Source: Acidobacteriota bacterium
Lineage (GTDB): Bacteria; Acidobacteriota; UBA4820; DSQY01
Assembly (NCBI GenBank): GCA_022759065.1
Contig: JAEMPZ010000241.1
Span: forward strand, 1-6,299
Direction: 5' to 3'
Length of the DNA: 6,299 bases
The translations under genes were made by a program, and so were the position numbers. Each line of letters begins with the position of its first letter. The stretch's first letter is position 1. The notes beneath the pieces were generated by a model. The model saw only the letters and a program-made list of their open reading frames with translations. It did not search any database and had not been told where the DNA came from. Below are positions 1 to 4,676 of this stretch, one piece after another.

Positions 1-8
1 GTCTTCAT
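1..8 (-). CDS. Start of an unidentified gene, cut by the window edge
   Basis: An ATG at 8-6 on the minus strand is followed by AAG and the first two bases of a third codon, so only Met-Lys is visible. The call rests on the perfect AAGGAGG Shine-Dalgarno sequence six bases upstream and on its place 33 bases after the uppP stop, in the same direction. It is probably the next gene of the minus-strand operon. Nothing can be said about its product. Confidence 0.6.
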
Positions 9-14
9 TGAAAT

Positions 15-21
15 CCTCCTT
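15..21 (-). promoter_or_regulatory. Ribosome binding site of the gene starting at 8
   Basis: AAGGAGG on the minus strand, a full match to the anti-Shine-Dalgarno sequence, with a six-base spacer (ATTTCA) to the ATG at 8-6. It is the strongest ribosome binding site in the window and is what makes the edge gene credible. Confidence 0.75.
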
Positions 22-41
22 AAGAGGCTGTTGAAGCCGCG

Positions 42-836
42 TCAACGGCAAAAGCCAACTATCAAGCCGCCAACGCCGGCGATAACGCACCAGACCGAGA
101 ACCAGTGGAACTTGTTTCCAACTACGGTTTTCTTTAGAAAGGCCAGGGCGAAAAGGCCTATGCCGAAGGCCAGCGCCGCGCCAAGCACGAGATGCCATGC
201 CCCCATGTCGTTTGCCGCCTTCAACACGCCTCGCGCTTCAAGGGCCGCCGCGCCCGCCACCGCCGGCAGCGAGGCGAGGAAGGAGAAGCGAAACGCTTCC
301 TCCCTAGTGAGGCCGCGGGCCAGCGCCGCGCTTATGGTCGCTCCCGAGCGGGTCACGCCACGAAAGGTGGCCGAGACTCCCTGCGCCGTCCCTATCAAAA
401 AAGCATCCAAGTAACTAATGCCTGAAGCGTCCTTCTTTCCTTCGGGCAGATACTTCGTGGCCCAGAGGAAGGCGGCCGAGAAAAGAAGCGCGCCGCCGGC
501 GAAGGCGGGTTTTGATATGGCCGCCTCCACCCATTTCTTAAGGCTGAAGCCAAGGATGGCGGTCGGAACCATCGTCGTGACGATCAGCCCAACATACCGA
601 AGCGAAGAGTTCTCCCGGCGAAACAGCGACCGCGCCAGGTCCCATAGCTCCTTGCGAAAATAGACGACGGTGGCCAGCAGCGTGCCGGCGTGAAGCACTA
701 TGAAGAACGCGAGCTCGTCTTCTTCCTTGATGCCGCTCAGCGCGCCAAGGATCACGAGGTGGCCCGAAGAGGAGACGGGCAGAAACTCCGCCAAACCCTG
801 AACGACGGCGAGGATGATGATCCAAATTAGAGCCAT
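42..836 (-). CDS. uppP: Undecaprenyl-diphosphatase UppP (BacA family)
   Basis: This integral membrane enzyme dephosphorylates undecaprenyl diphosphate to the monophosphate lipid carrier used in peptidoglycan and other envelope polymer synthesis; in some bacteria extra copies give bacitracin resistance. The 264-residue length is normal for the family. The first signature is visible as Q13-GLA-E17 followed by FLPVSSSGH (residues 18-26), the (E/Q)xxxE plus PVSSxGH motif. The second is TRSGATI (residues 162-168) with the key Arg163. Hydrophobic segments fill most of the protein, including about 3-11, 42-58, 82-97, 111-126, 185-199, 216-234 and 247-262. One oddity: the motif normally beginning Pro-Gly reads F158-R159-G160, so the usual proline is arginine. 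The ATG at 836 has GGGAG at 849-845 with an eight-base spacer. It lies 105 bases after rnj and 33 before the next gene, consistent with an operon. The family assignment is firm; full activity with Arg159 is presumed. Confidence 0.95.
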   Translation of the reverse strand: MALIWIIILAVVQGLAEFLPVSSSGHLVILGALSGIKEEDELAFFIVLHAGTLLATVVYFRKELWDLARSLFRRENSSLRYVGLIVTTMVPTAILGFSLKKWVEAAISKPAFAGGALLFSAAFLWATKYLPEGKKDASGISYLDAFLIGTAQGVSATFRGVTRSGATISAALARGLTREEAFRFSFLASLPAVAGAAALEARGVLKAANDMGAWHLVLGAALAFGIGLFALAFLKKTVVGNKFHWFSVWCVIAGVGGLIVGFCR

Positions 837-875
837 GCTTTGTTCTCCCTTTCTGTTTTCGCGTCCAGCCTTTCC

Positions 876-945
876 CGTCTTACGTCTTACGTCTTACGTC
901 TTACGTCTCACGTCTTACGTCTCACGTCTACCGTCTTACGTCTAC
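876..945 (-). repeat. Ten-unit heptamer tandem array starting at the rnj stop codon
   Basis: Ten contiguous 7-base units fill 945-876, without interruption. Read on the minus strand they are six TAAGACG, two TGAGACG and two GTAGACG. The first unit (945-939) contains the TAG stop of rnj at 944-942, so the array starts at the end of the coding region and runs toward uppP, ending 26 bases before the uppP ribosome binding site. Every unit carries a stop codon, and because seven is not a multiple of three these stops fall in all three frames. There are no unique spacers, so this is not CRISPR. Its function is unknown to me; it could be a translation barrier, an mRNA 3'-end or protein-binding element, or merely slippage-expanded DNA. 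Confidence 0.95.
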
Positions 946-2588
946 ACTTCCATTACAACGGGAATGATGAGAGGTATCGGCGCCTCGTTGCGCTTGAGAG
1001 TTTTCTTGACGGTTGACTTGACCCTGGTCTTGAGGATGTTGACGTCGCGCGCCTCGTCGTGGCTCAGCTCGCGAACCATGGCGGCGATTTCCCGGCGCAC
1101 CTCCTCCATCTGCTCCTGAGCGCCTTCGAGGAAGGGATAACCCCGGCTGATGATCTCAGGCTCCGATTCGAGGCGGCCGCTCTGCCGCCCTATCACGACG
1201 ATCGGCACGACCACGCCGTCGGTGGAAAGGTGCCTTCGGTCGCGGATGACCACCTTGTCCACCGGGTCGGCGCTGTCCCCGTCAATCCATAGCGAGCCGG
1301 CCGGAATTTCCTCTCGCCCCTTTAGCTCGCCCTGCTCGAAGCAGAGGGAGTCTCCTGTTTCGCACAGAAGAATATTGCCGGCCGAATAGCCCATCTGCTG
1401 CGCCAGCTTGGCGTTTCCCTTCAATTGGCGGTACTCCCCGTGGACCGGGATATAGTAACGGGGCCGCGCCCAGGAGGCCAGCAGCTTAAGCTCCTCCTGA
1501 GCCGCGTGGCCGGATACGTGAATGCGGTCGTCCCGCACCGTCACGGCGCGGCCTCCCTTGCGGTAGACCTGGTTGATGATCCGCGCCACGCGTTTTTCGT
1601 TGCCGGGGATGATGCGCGCCGATAAAAGGAGCGTGTCCCCCTCACAGATGCTGACGTAACGGCTTTCGTCAAAGGCGATCCGGCTCATGGCCGACAAAGG
1701 TTCGCCCTGGCTTCCGGCACACAGCACGATGACCTCGGATGGATCAAGCGAAGGCGCCTCTTCAAGCCCCACGGCGACGCCGCTTTGAACATGGAGGTAT
1801 CCCAAGTCTATCGCCACCTTTATGTTCTCGACTATCGAGCGGCCGAAGAGCGCGACCTTCCGGCCGTGGCGATGGGCCATGTCATAAATGGTCTGAATGC
1901 GCATCAGGTTCGTCGAAAAGAGGGCTATGATGAGGCGGCCATCCTGCTCGGCGATGTAAGGCTCGATGCGTTCAGCCACCACCGCCTCCGAGCCGGAGAC
2001 CCCTTCCACCTCGACGTTGGTGCTGTCTATGAGCAGGCCGGTCACGCCTTCCTGCCCCAACTGCATGAACCTGAAGTAGTGGGTCAGCAGCCCGTCGGGA
2101 GGGCTTTGGTCGAACTTGAAGTCGCCGGAGTGGATGAAAAGCCCTTCCCGCGTCCTGATGGCCAGCGAAACCGCTCCCGGGATGGAGTGCGTCACCGGAA
2201 TGGGCTCGACCTCGAACGGGCCTATGGAAAACGTCCGCCCGGGCTCAAGTACTATCCGCTCCTTTGGCTCCGCGCCCACCTCCGCGAGCTTGCGGGCCAA
2301 CAGGCCATGGGTCATCTTTGTCGCGTACAGGGGGGCGTCTATCGCTTTGAAAAGGAACGGCGCCGCGCCGATGTGATCCTCGTGGCCGTGGGTCAGGACG
2401 ACCCCAACGACCCGGGAGGCGTTTTCCTGAAGATATGAAAAATCAGGAATGACGAGGTCAATGCCGGGAATGTCCGGCTCAGGAAACATCGCTCCACAAT
2501 CAACGACCAGGAGCGCCCCATCCTGGTCGAACACGGCGGTGTTCTTGCCAAATTCACCCAACCCTCCAAGGAAACCAATTTTCAGCAC
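942..2588 (-). CDS. rnj: Ribonuclease J
   Basis: A metallo-beta-lactamase/beta-CASP nuclease of the RNase J family, acting in the cytoplasm on mRNA decay and rRNA or mRNA maturation with 5'-to-3' exonuclease and often endonuclease activity. At 548 residues it is full length. The opening FLGGLGEFGKN (6-16) is typical. The metal motif THGHEDH (66-72) supplies His67, His69, Asp71 and His72, followed by His134 in VTHSIPG and Asp156 in HSGDFKFD. The beta-CASP half has FSTN (224-227), GSQGEP (292-297), the SGHA motif (359-362) and PVHGEYR with His383. The C-terminal domain (about 455-548) is present and ends in the usual IIPVVMEV. The start is GTG at 2588, chosen because GGGAG sits seven bases upstream and the motif spacing from the N-terminus fits. 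It follows the DUF4388 gene by 92 bases and precedes uppP. The stop codon is the first element of a heptamer array. Confidence 0.96.
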   Translation of the reverse strand: MLKIGFLGGLGEFGKNTAVFDQDGALLVVDCGAMFPEPDIPGIDLVIPDFSYLQENASRVVGVVLTHGHEDHIGAAPFLFKAIDAPLYATKMTHGLLARKLAEVGAEPKERIVLEPGRTFSIGPFEVEPIPVTHSIPGAVSLAIRTREGLFIHSGDFKFDQSPPDGLLTHYFRFMQLGQEGVTGLLIDSTNVEVEGVSGSEAVVAERIEPYIAEQDGRLIIALFSTNLMRIQTIYDMAHRHGRKVALFGRSIVENIKVAIDLGYLHVQSGVAVGLEEAPSLDPSEVIVLCAGSQGEPLSAMSRIAFDESRYVSICEGDTLLLSARIIPGNEKRVARIINQVYRKGGRAVTVRDDRIHVSGHAAQEELKLLASWARPRYYIPVHGEYRQLKGNAKLAQQMGYSAGNILLCETGDSLCFEQGELKGREEIPAGSLWIDGDSADPVDKVVIRDRRHLSTDGVVVPIVVIGRQSGRLESEPEIISRGYPFLEGAQEQMEEVRREIAAMVRELSHDEARDVNILKTRVKSTVKKTLKRNEAPIPLIIPVVMEV

Positions 2589-2595
2589 GCCTGAA

Positions 2596-2600
2596 CTCCC
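2596..2600 (-). promoter_or_regulatory. Ribosome binding site supporting the GTG start of rnj
   Basis: GGGAG on the minus strand with a seven-base spacer to the GTG at 2588-2586. No in-frame ATG with a comparable site lies nearby, so this decides the start of ribonuclease J. Confidence 0.65.
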
Positions 2601-2662
2601 AAATTCCGAGATTGAAAATGTCCTGCCTTCGGCGACAATTGTGCCAAGCCGACAGAAAAACT

Positions 2663-2683
2663 TTTATTACCCCTCATGTCTCA
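2663..2683 (-). repeat. Degenerate three-unit heptamer run at the stop of the DUF4388 gene
   Basis: On the minus strand the stop codon of the DUF4388 gene opens three consecutive 7-base units: TGAGACA (2683-2677), TGAGGGG (2676-2670) and TAATAAA (2669-2663). Each starts with a stop codon in period-7 register, and the first differs at one base from the TGAGACG unit seen after rnj. Three imperfect units could be chance; the call leans on the clearer arrays at 876-945 and 3785-3824. No U-tract terminator hairpin is evident in the rest of this 92-base gap. Confidence 0.5.
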
Positions 2684-3433
2684 CGAAGCGCCGCCGCGGG
2701 CGATGATCCTGATCGCGGAGTCCTTCTTCTGGATAAGGCCCAAAACGTACATGGCGTAAAGGGTCTTGGCCGTTAGTCCCGATTCCAGAGGACTTGCCTT
2801 GAGGATATCGAGAAAGTTCCTTGTTCCATCCACGGCGCGGAATATTTTTTTGTCTTCGGGGCTCAAGCCGAGCGTGGAAAGCAGGGAAAGCGCGTTGGCC
2901 GCGGGCTCGAAGACGTCCTCTTTCCGGCCGAGCCATCTCACGATGCGCTTCGGGTCTTCGATCATCTTGATGCCTTCCATGATGACCGTCCGGGTGTCCA
3001 GGTTGAGCTTGATTATTTCGTCCTCTTTGAACTTGCCGACCCTGAAGCTGATATTGCCCTCTGGCCAATTGAAAAGCGACCATACGATGGCGATGACCTG
3101 CTCCTTGACAAGGCGGTAGAGGTCTCTCGGCGCCAGGGCGCCCATTTCGACGAAAATAGCGCCCTGCCGCTTGCCGGTCTCCTTCAAAAGCTTCACCGAT
3201 TGGTCGTACTGATCTTGGGTTATCGCGCCCTTGCGAAGAAGAAACTCGCCAAGGCGGTCATCCGCGAAGGTGGAAGAAGCAAAAATGACCTCGCCTCCCG
3301 AGATGAAAAGCTGCTTGCTCCCCGCGCCGTTGGAGGCCGTCAGCACGCCAGGCACCTTGTAGCAGTATATTTTCTGCAACACTTCTGGAAGCGGGTTGTC
3401 AGCAAGCGAACCTTCGAAAATAAACTCCGCCAT
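2681..3433 (-). CDS. DUF4388 (PATAN) domain protein
   Basis: A 250-residue soluble protein with no signal peptide or membrane segment. Residues about 3-60 (FEGSLADNPLPEVLQKI, then GVLTASNG and LFISGGEVIFASS) match the DUF4388/PATAN pattern. Residues 59-130 (DRLGEFLLRKGAIT, then GAIFVEMGAL and a closing NWPEGNISF) match the second part of this domain and recall the N-terminal region of type II secretion GspE/PilB ATPases. Residues about 184-236 (LGLSPEDKKIFRAVDGTRNFLDIL, then LYAMYVLGLIQKK) look like the winged-helix-type segment often attached to such proteins. PATAN domains occur in response regulators and regulatory scaffolds; no enzyme activity is known and none is inferred here. The ATG at 3433 has AGGGTGG three bases upstream. 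As first gene of the rnj-uppP cluster it could be a regulator or adaptor, but that is speculation from position. Confidence 0.85.
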   Translation of the reverse strand: MAEFIFEGSLADNPLPEVLQKIYCYKVPGVLTASNGAGSKQLFISGGEVIFASSTFADDRLGEFLLRKGAITQDQYDQSVKLLKETGKRQGAIFVEMGALAPRDLYRLVKEQVIAIVWSLFNWPEGNISFRVGKFKEDEIIKLNLDTRTVIMEGIKMIEDPKRIVRWLGRKEDVFEPAANALSLLSTLGLSPEDKKIFRAVDGTRNFLDILKASPLESGLTAKTLYAMYVLGLIQKKDSAIRIIARGGAS

Positions 3434-3441
3434 CGTCCACC

Positions 3442-3458
3442 CTAAGCGGCTTAGTATA
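3442..3458 (-). promoter_or_regulatory. Candidate -10 box with overlapping palindrome upstream of the DUF4388 gene
   Basis: On the minus strand a -10-like TATACT lies at 3458-3453. Directly overlapping it is a 13-base perfect palindrome, CTAAGC-G-GCTTAG (3442-3454), which also reaches the first bases of the ribosome binding site (3443-3437). A start site about seven bases beyond the -10 would give a leader of only about a dozen bases. No convincing -35 is present at normal spacing, so either a regulator assists or the promoter call is wrong. The palindrome position would suit a repressor operator; this is inference. Confidence 0.35.
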
Positions 3459-3496
3459 CACCATTTGCAAGCAGGCTGTTAGCAAAAGGGTGCCAC

Positions 3497-3528
3497 TTGC
3501 AGCTTTCCGGCGTGGAAATAAGTATAAT
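3497..3528 (+). promoter_or_regulatory. Probable promoter of the Trm112-family gene
   Basis: A perfect -10 hexamer TATAAT lies at 3523-3528, about 43 bases before the start codon. The best -35 candidate is TTGCAG at 3497-3502, but the 20-base spacer is longer than the usual 16-18, so the -10 is the reliable part. It lies in the divergent region and would give a leader of roughly 35 bases. Confidence 0.45.
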
Positions 3529-3558
3529 GAGTCAAGGCGGCCGCAAACCGGCGCCGTT

Positions 3559-3563
3559 GGAGG
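3559..3563 (+). promoter_or_regulatory. Ribosome binding site deciding the Trm112-family start
   Basis: GGAGG seven bases before the ATG at 3571. It settles the start at 3571 over an in-frame GTG at 3490, which would add 27 residues unlike anything in the family and would begin upstream of the proposed -10 box. Confidence 0.75.
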
Positions 3564-3570
3564 AAACGCG

Positions 3571-3747
3571 ATGCCTATTGACAAGGAGTTCCTGGAAATC
3601 CTGGCCTGTCCGGTATGCAGAGGCCCCTTTGAGCTAAAGGAGCGAGACGGCAAAGAGGAACTCCTCTGCACCAAATGCCACCGCGCCTATCCAATCGAGG
3701 ACGGGATACCCAACCTTCTGCCCGACTCGGGCGTCGTGAGAAAGTGA
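3571..3747 (+). CDS. Trm112-family small zinc-ribbon protein
   Basis: A 58-residue protein of the Trm112/YcaR family. Residues 7-16 (FLEILACPVC) and 33-36 (CTKC) give two CxxC pairs, Cys13/Cys16 and Cys33/Cys36, that should bind one zinc. AYPIEDGIPNLLPD (39-52) is the family's highly conserved C-terminal block. In eukaryotes and archaea Trm112 is an activating subunit of tRNA, rRNA and release-factor methyltransferases; bacterial members are less studied and a similar partner role is inferred. No methyltransferase gene lies in the window, so the partner would be encoded elsewhere. It is apparently transcribed alone from its own promoter and converges on nfi. The last three sense codons, GTG AGA AAG, and the TGA stop lie inside a short repeat (3736-3750) related to the array after nfi, so the Val-Arg-Lys tail may be repeat-derived. 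Confidence 0.93.
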   Translation: MPIDKEFLEILACPVCRGPFELKERDGKEELLCTKCHRAYPIEDGIPNLLPDSGVVRK

Positions 3748-3750
3748 AAG
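3736..3750 (+). repeat. TGAGAAAG-type repeat containing the stop of the Trm112-family gene
   Basis: GTGAGAAAGTGAAAG covers the end of the gene, with its TGA stop at 3745-3747. The first ten bases (3736-3745) are the exact reverse complement of ACTTTCTCAC at 3800-3809, inside the octamer array downstream of nfi. The two form an inverted repeat with a 54-base loop spanning the space between the convergent genes. It could fold in read-through RNA from either side, but there is no flanking U tract. Confidence 0.6.
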
Positions 3751-3784
3751 ATGCCCTTCCGTGCGCGGGGATTGCCTCTGTTGA

Positions 3785-3824
3785 CCTTCCAACTTTCTTA
3801 CTTTCTCACCCTCTCACTTTCTAC
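3785..3824 (-). repeat. Five-unit octamer tandem array starting at the nfi stop codon
   Basis: Five adjoining 8-base units read on the minus strand as GTAGAAAG (3824-3817), TGAGAGGG (3816-3809), TGAGAAAG (3808-3801), TAAGAAAG (3800-3793) and TTGGAAGG (3792-3785). The first unit holds the TAG stop of nfi (3823-3821). Four of five units carry a stop codon and share the TRAGA or GTAGA head with the heptamer array at 876-945; the last has decayed. An eight-base period also rotates the frame. Function unknown. Confidence 0.85.
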
Positions 3825-4504
3825 CCTTCCCTTGCTTCTCCCCTTCGCGCGGCGTTGCAAAGGGCGTGGGCCTGGCGGATGGGTTCCGGTATGCGGAGGC
3901 GCGGCGAGCAGGCCATAACCAACGCAATAGCAGACGGCAGGTCTGAAAAGTGGCCCGCCGAGACGAATACTGGCGCCACGCGGGAACGCGTCCGCAGCGC
4001 GGCGCCTACAAGCCGGCCTTCAAAAACCAGATTCGACCACGAGCCGCGCTCCATGGACGGCATCTCGAATGAACCGCACAAAAGGCTCTTCGCGCAACCC
4101 ACCGACGAAACGCCTAGAACGACTCCAAGGTGCGCCGCCTCGCCAAAACCGCGGGGATGGGCTATGCCGTGAGCGTCGCAGAGGATGACATCCGGCTTCA
4201 ACTTGAGGCCTTCCCATGCTTTCTTGAGGACGGGAATCTCCCGAAACGCAAGAAGCCCGGGCAAGTAGGGAAACGAGACCTCCATCCTGGCTACGGACGA
4301 GGCGGCCGGCCGCAACTTTTCTTTTAGATCGCATACTACTATCGCTCCCCATAAAGTGGATCCGAACCGTCCGCACGAAACGTCCGCGCCGGCGACAAAG
4401 CGCAAATCTTCTGGCAACGGTTTTGGGACCATCAGCGACTTGAGCCTCCGTTGCTCTAAAAGCGCCTCGGCGTAAATCGGGTTTTCGTATCGCGGCTCCC
4501 TCAT
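3821..4504 (-). CDS. nfi: Endonuclease V (deoxyinosine 3'-endonuclease)
   Basis: This cytoplasmic repair enzyme nicks DNA at the second phosphodiester bond 3' of deoxyinosine, starting repair of deaminated adenine; related activity on inosine in RNA is known in some members. The 227-residue length is normal. The family motifs appear in order: VAGADVS with Asp41, PYLPGLLAFRE (79-89) with wedge Tyr80 and Glu89, CDAHGIAHPRGFG (109-121) with Asp110 and His116, GCAKS with Lys139, then FVSAGH (180-185) and the closing RIPEPIRQAH (204-213). These residue numbers agree closely with the well-studied Thermotoga maritima enzyme. A small deviation is Ala111 where DGHG is usual. The ATG at 4504 has no good Shine-Dalgarno sequence; GGGAG lies 13 bases upstream, so translation may be weak or the message nearly leaderless. 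It converges on the Trm112-family gene, 73 bases away, and diverges from the M48 gene. Confidence 0.96.
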   Translation of the reverse strand: MREPRYENPIYAEALLEQRRLKSLMVPKPLPEDLRFVAGADVSCGRFGSTLWGAIVVCDLKEKLRPAASSVARMEVSFPYLPGLLAFREIPVLKKAWEGLKLKPDVILCDAHGIAHPRGFGEAAHLGVVLGVSSVGCAKSLLCGSFEMPSMERGSWSNLVFEGRLVGAALRTRSRVAPVFVSAGHFSDLPSAIALVMACSPRLRIPEPIRQAHALCNAARRGEAREG

Positions 4505-4531
4505 CAGGGCAATTTTACTCCCGAATCCGGT

Positions 4532-4545
4532 AGCTCATTTGAGCT
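4532..4545. promoter_or_regulatory. 14-base palindrome in the nfi/M48 divergent region
   Basis: AGCTCA-TT-TGAGCT is a perfect inverted repeat with a two-base centre. It sits 28 bases upstream of the nfi start and about 55 bases before the M48 promoter candidate. The position suits a dimeric regulator, but a single short palindrome can be chance. The rest of the 172-base gap holds a small GGCG/CGCC hairpin (4556-4569), the promoter below and the M48 ribosome binding site. Confidence 0.25.
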
Positions 4546-4599
4546 GGAAGGGATTGGCGTTTTTCCGCCTATGCAGCAGCCCAAATGGTGGAGACCCAC

Positions 4600-4627
4600 T
4601 TGCGCCTGAGGCAGATAGCGGTACAAT
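4600..4627 (+). promoter_or_regulatory. Candidate sigma70-type promoter of the M48 protease gene
   Basis: TTGCGC at 4600-4605 and TACAAT at 4622-4627 are separated by 16 bases, acceptable spacing for a housekeeping promoter. Transcription would begin near 4634 and leave a leader of about 40 bases before the ATG at 4677. Confidence 0.45.
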
Positions 4628-4666
4628 GCCAAGGAGCCGATTGCCCTTGCTCACTGGGCGCGCGGT

Positions 4667-4673
4667 GGAGGTG
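4667..4673 (+). promoter_or_regulatory. Ribosome binding site deciding the M48 protease start
   Basis: GGAGGTG with three bases to the ATG at 4677 (five counted from GGAGG). It supports this ATG over an in-frame TTG at 4539, which would place 46 non-hydrophobic residues ahead of the lipoprotein signal and lies upstream of the promoter candidate. Confidence 0.7.
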
Positions 4674-4676
4674 AAA

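Noticed and set aside
876..945. CRISPR array
   Set aside because: Units are 7 bases and contiguous, with no unique spacers and no cas genes nearby.
1785..2438. Long plus-strand open frame of 217 codons
   Set aside because: It lies wholly antisense to ribonuclease J, whose motifs are unmistakable, and has no recognisable domain; open antisense frames are common in GC-rich genes.
3490..3570. Upstream GTG start for the Trm112-family gene
   Set aside because: It would precede the TATAAT box, has no ribosome binding site and adds residues absent from the family; the ATG at 3571 has GGAGG at good spacing.
3399..3674. Minus-strand open frame of 91 codons across the divergent intergenic region
   Set aside because: It overlaps both the DUF4388 start and the Trm112-family gene and resembles no protein family.
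3675..4172. Plus-strand open frame of 165 codons
   Set aside because: It overlaps the end of the Trm112-family gene and runs antisense to nfi; its composition is arginine-rich shadow sequence with no motif.
4556..4569. GGCG/CGCC hairpin as a terminator
   Set aside because: Four-base stem only, with the T run in the loop rather than after the stem; it lies upstream of a promoter with no gene ending there.
4539..4676. Upstream TTG start for the M48 protease
   Set aside because: It would place 46 extra residues before a clear lipoprotein signal; the ATG at 4677 has a strong ribosome binding site.
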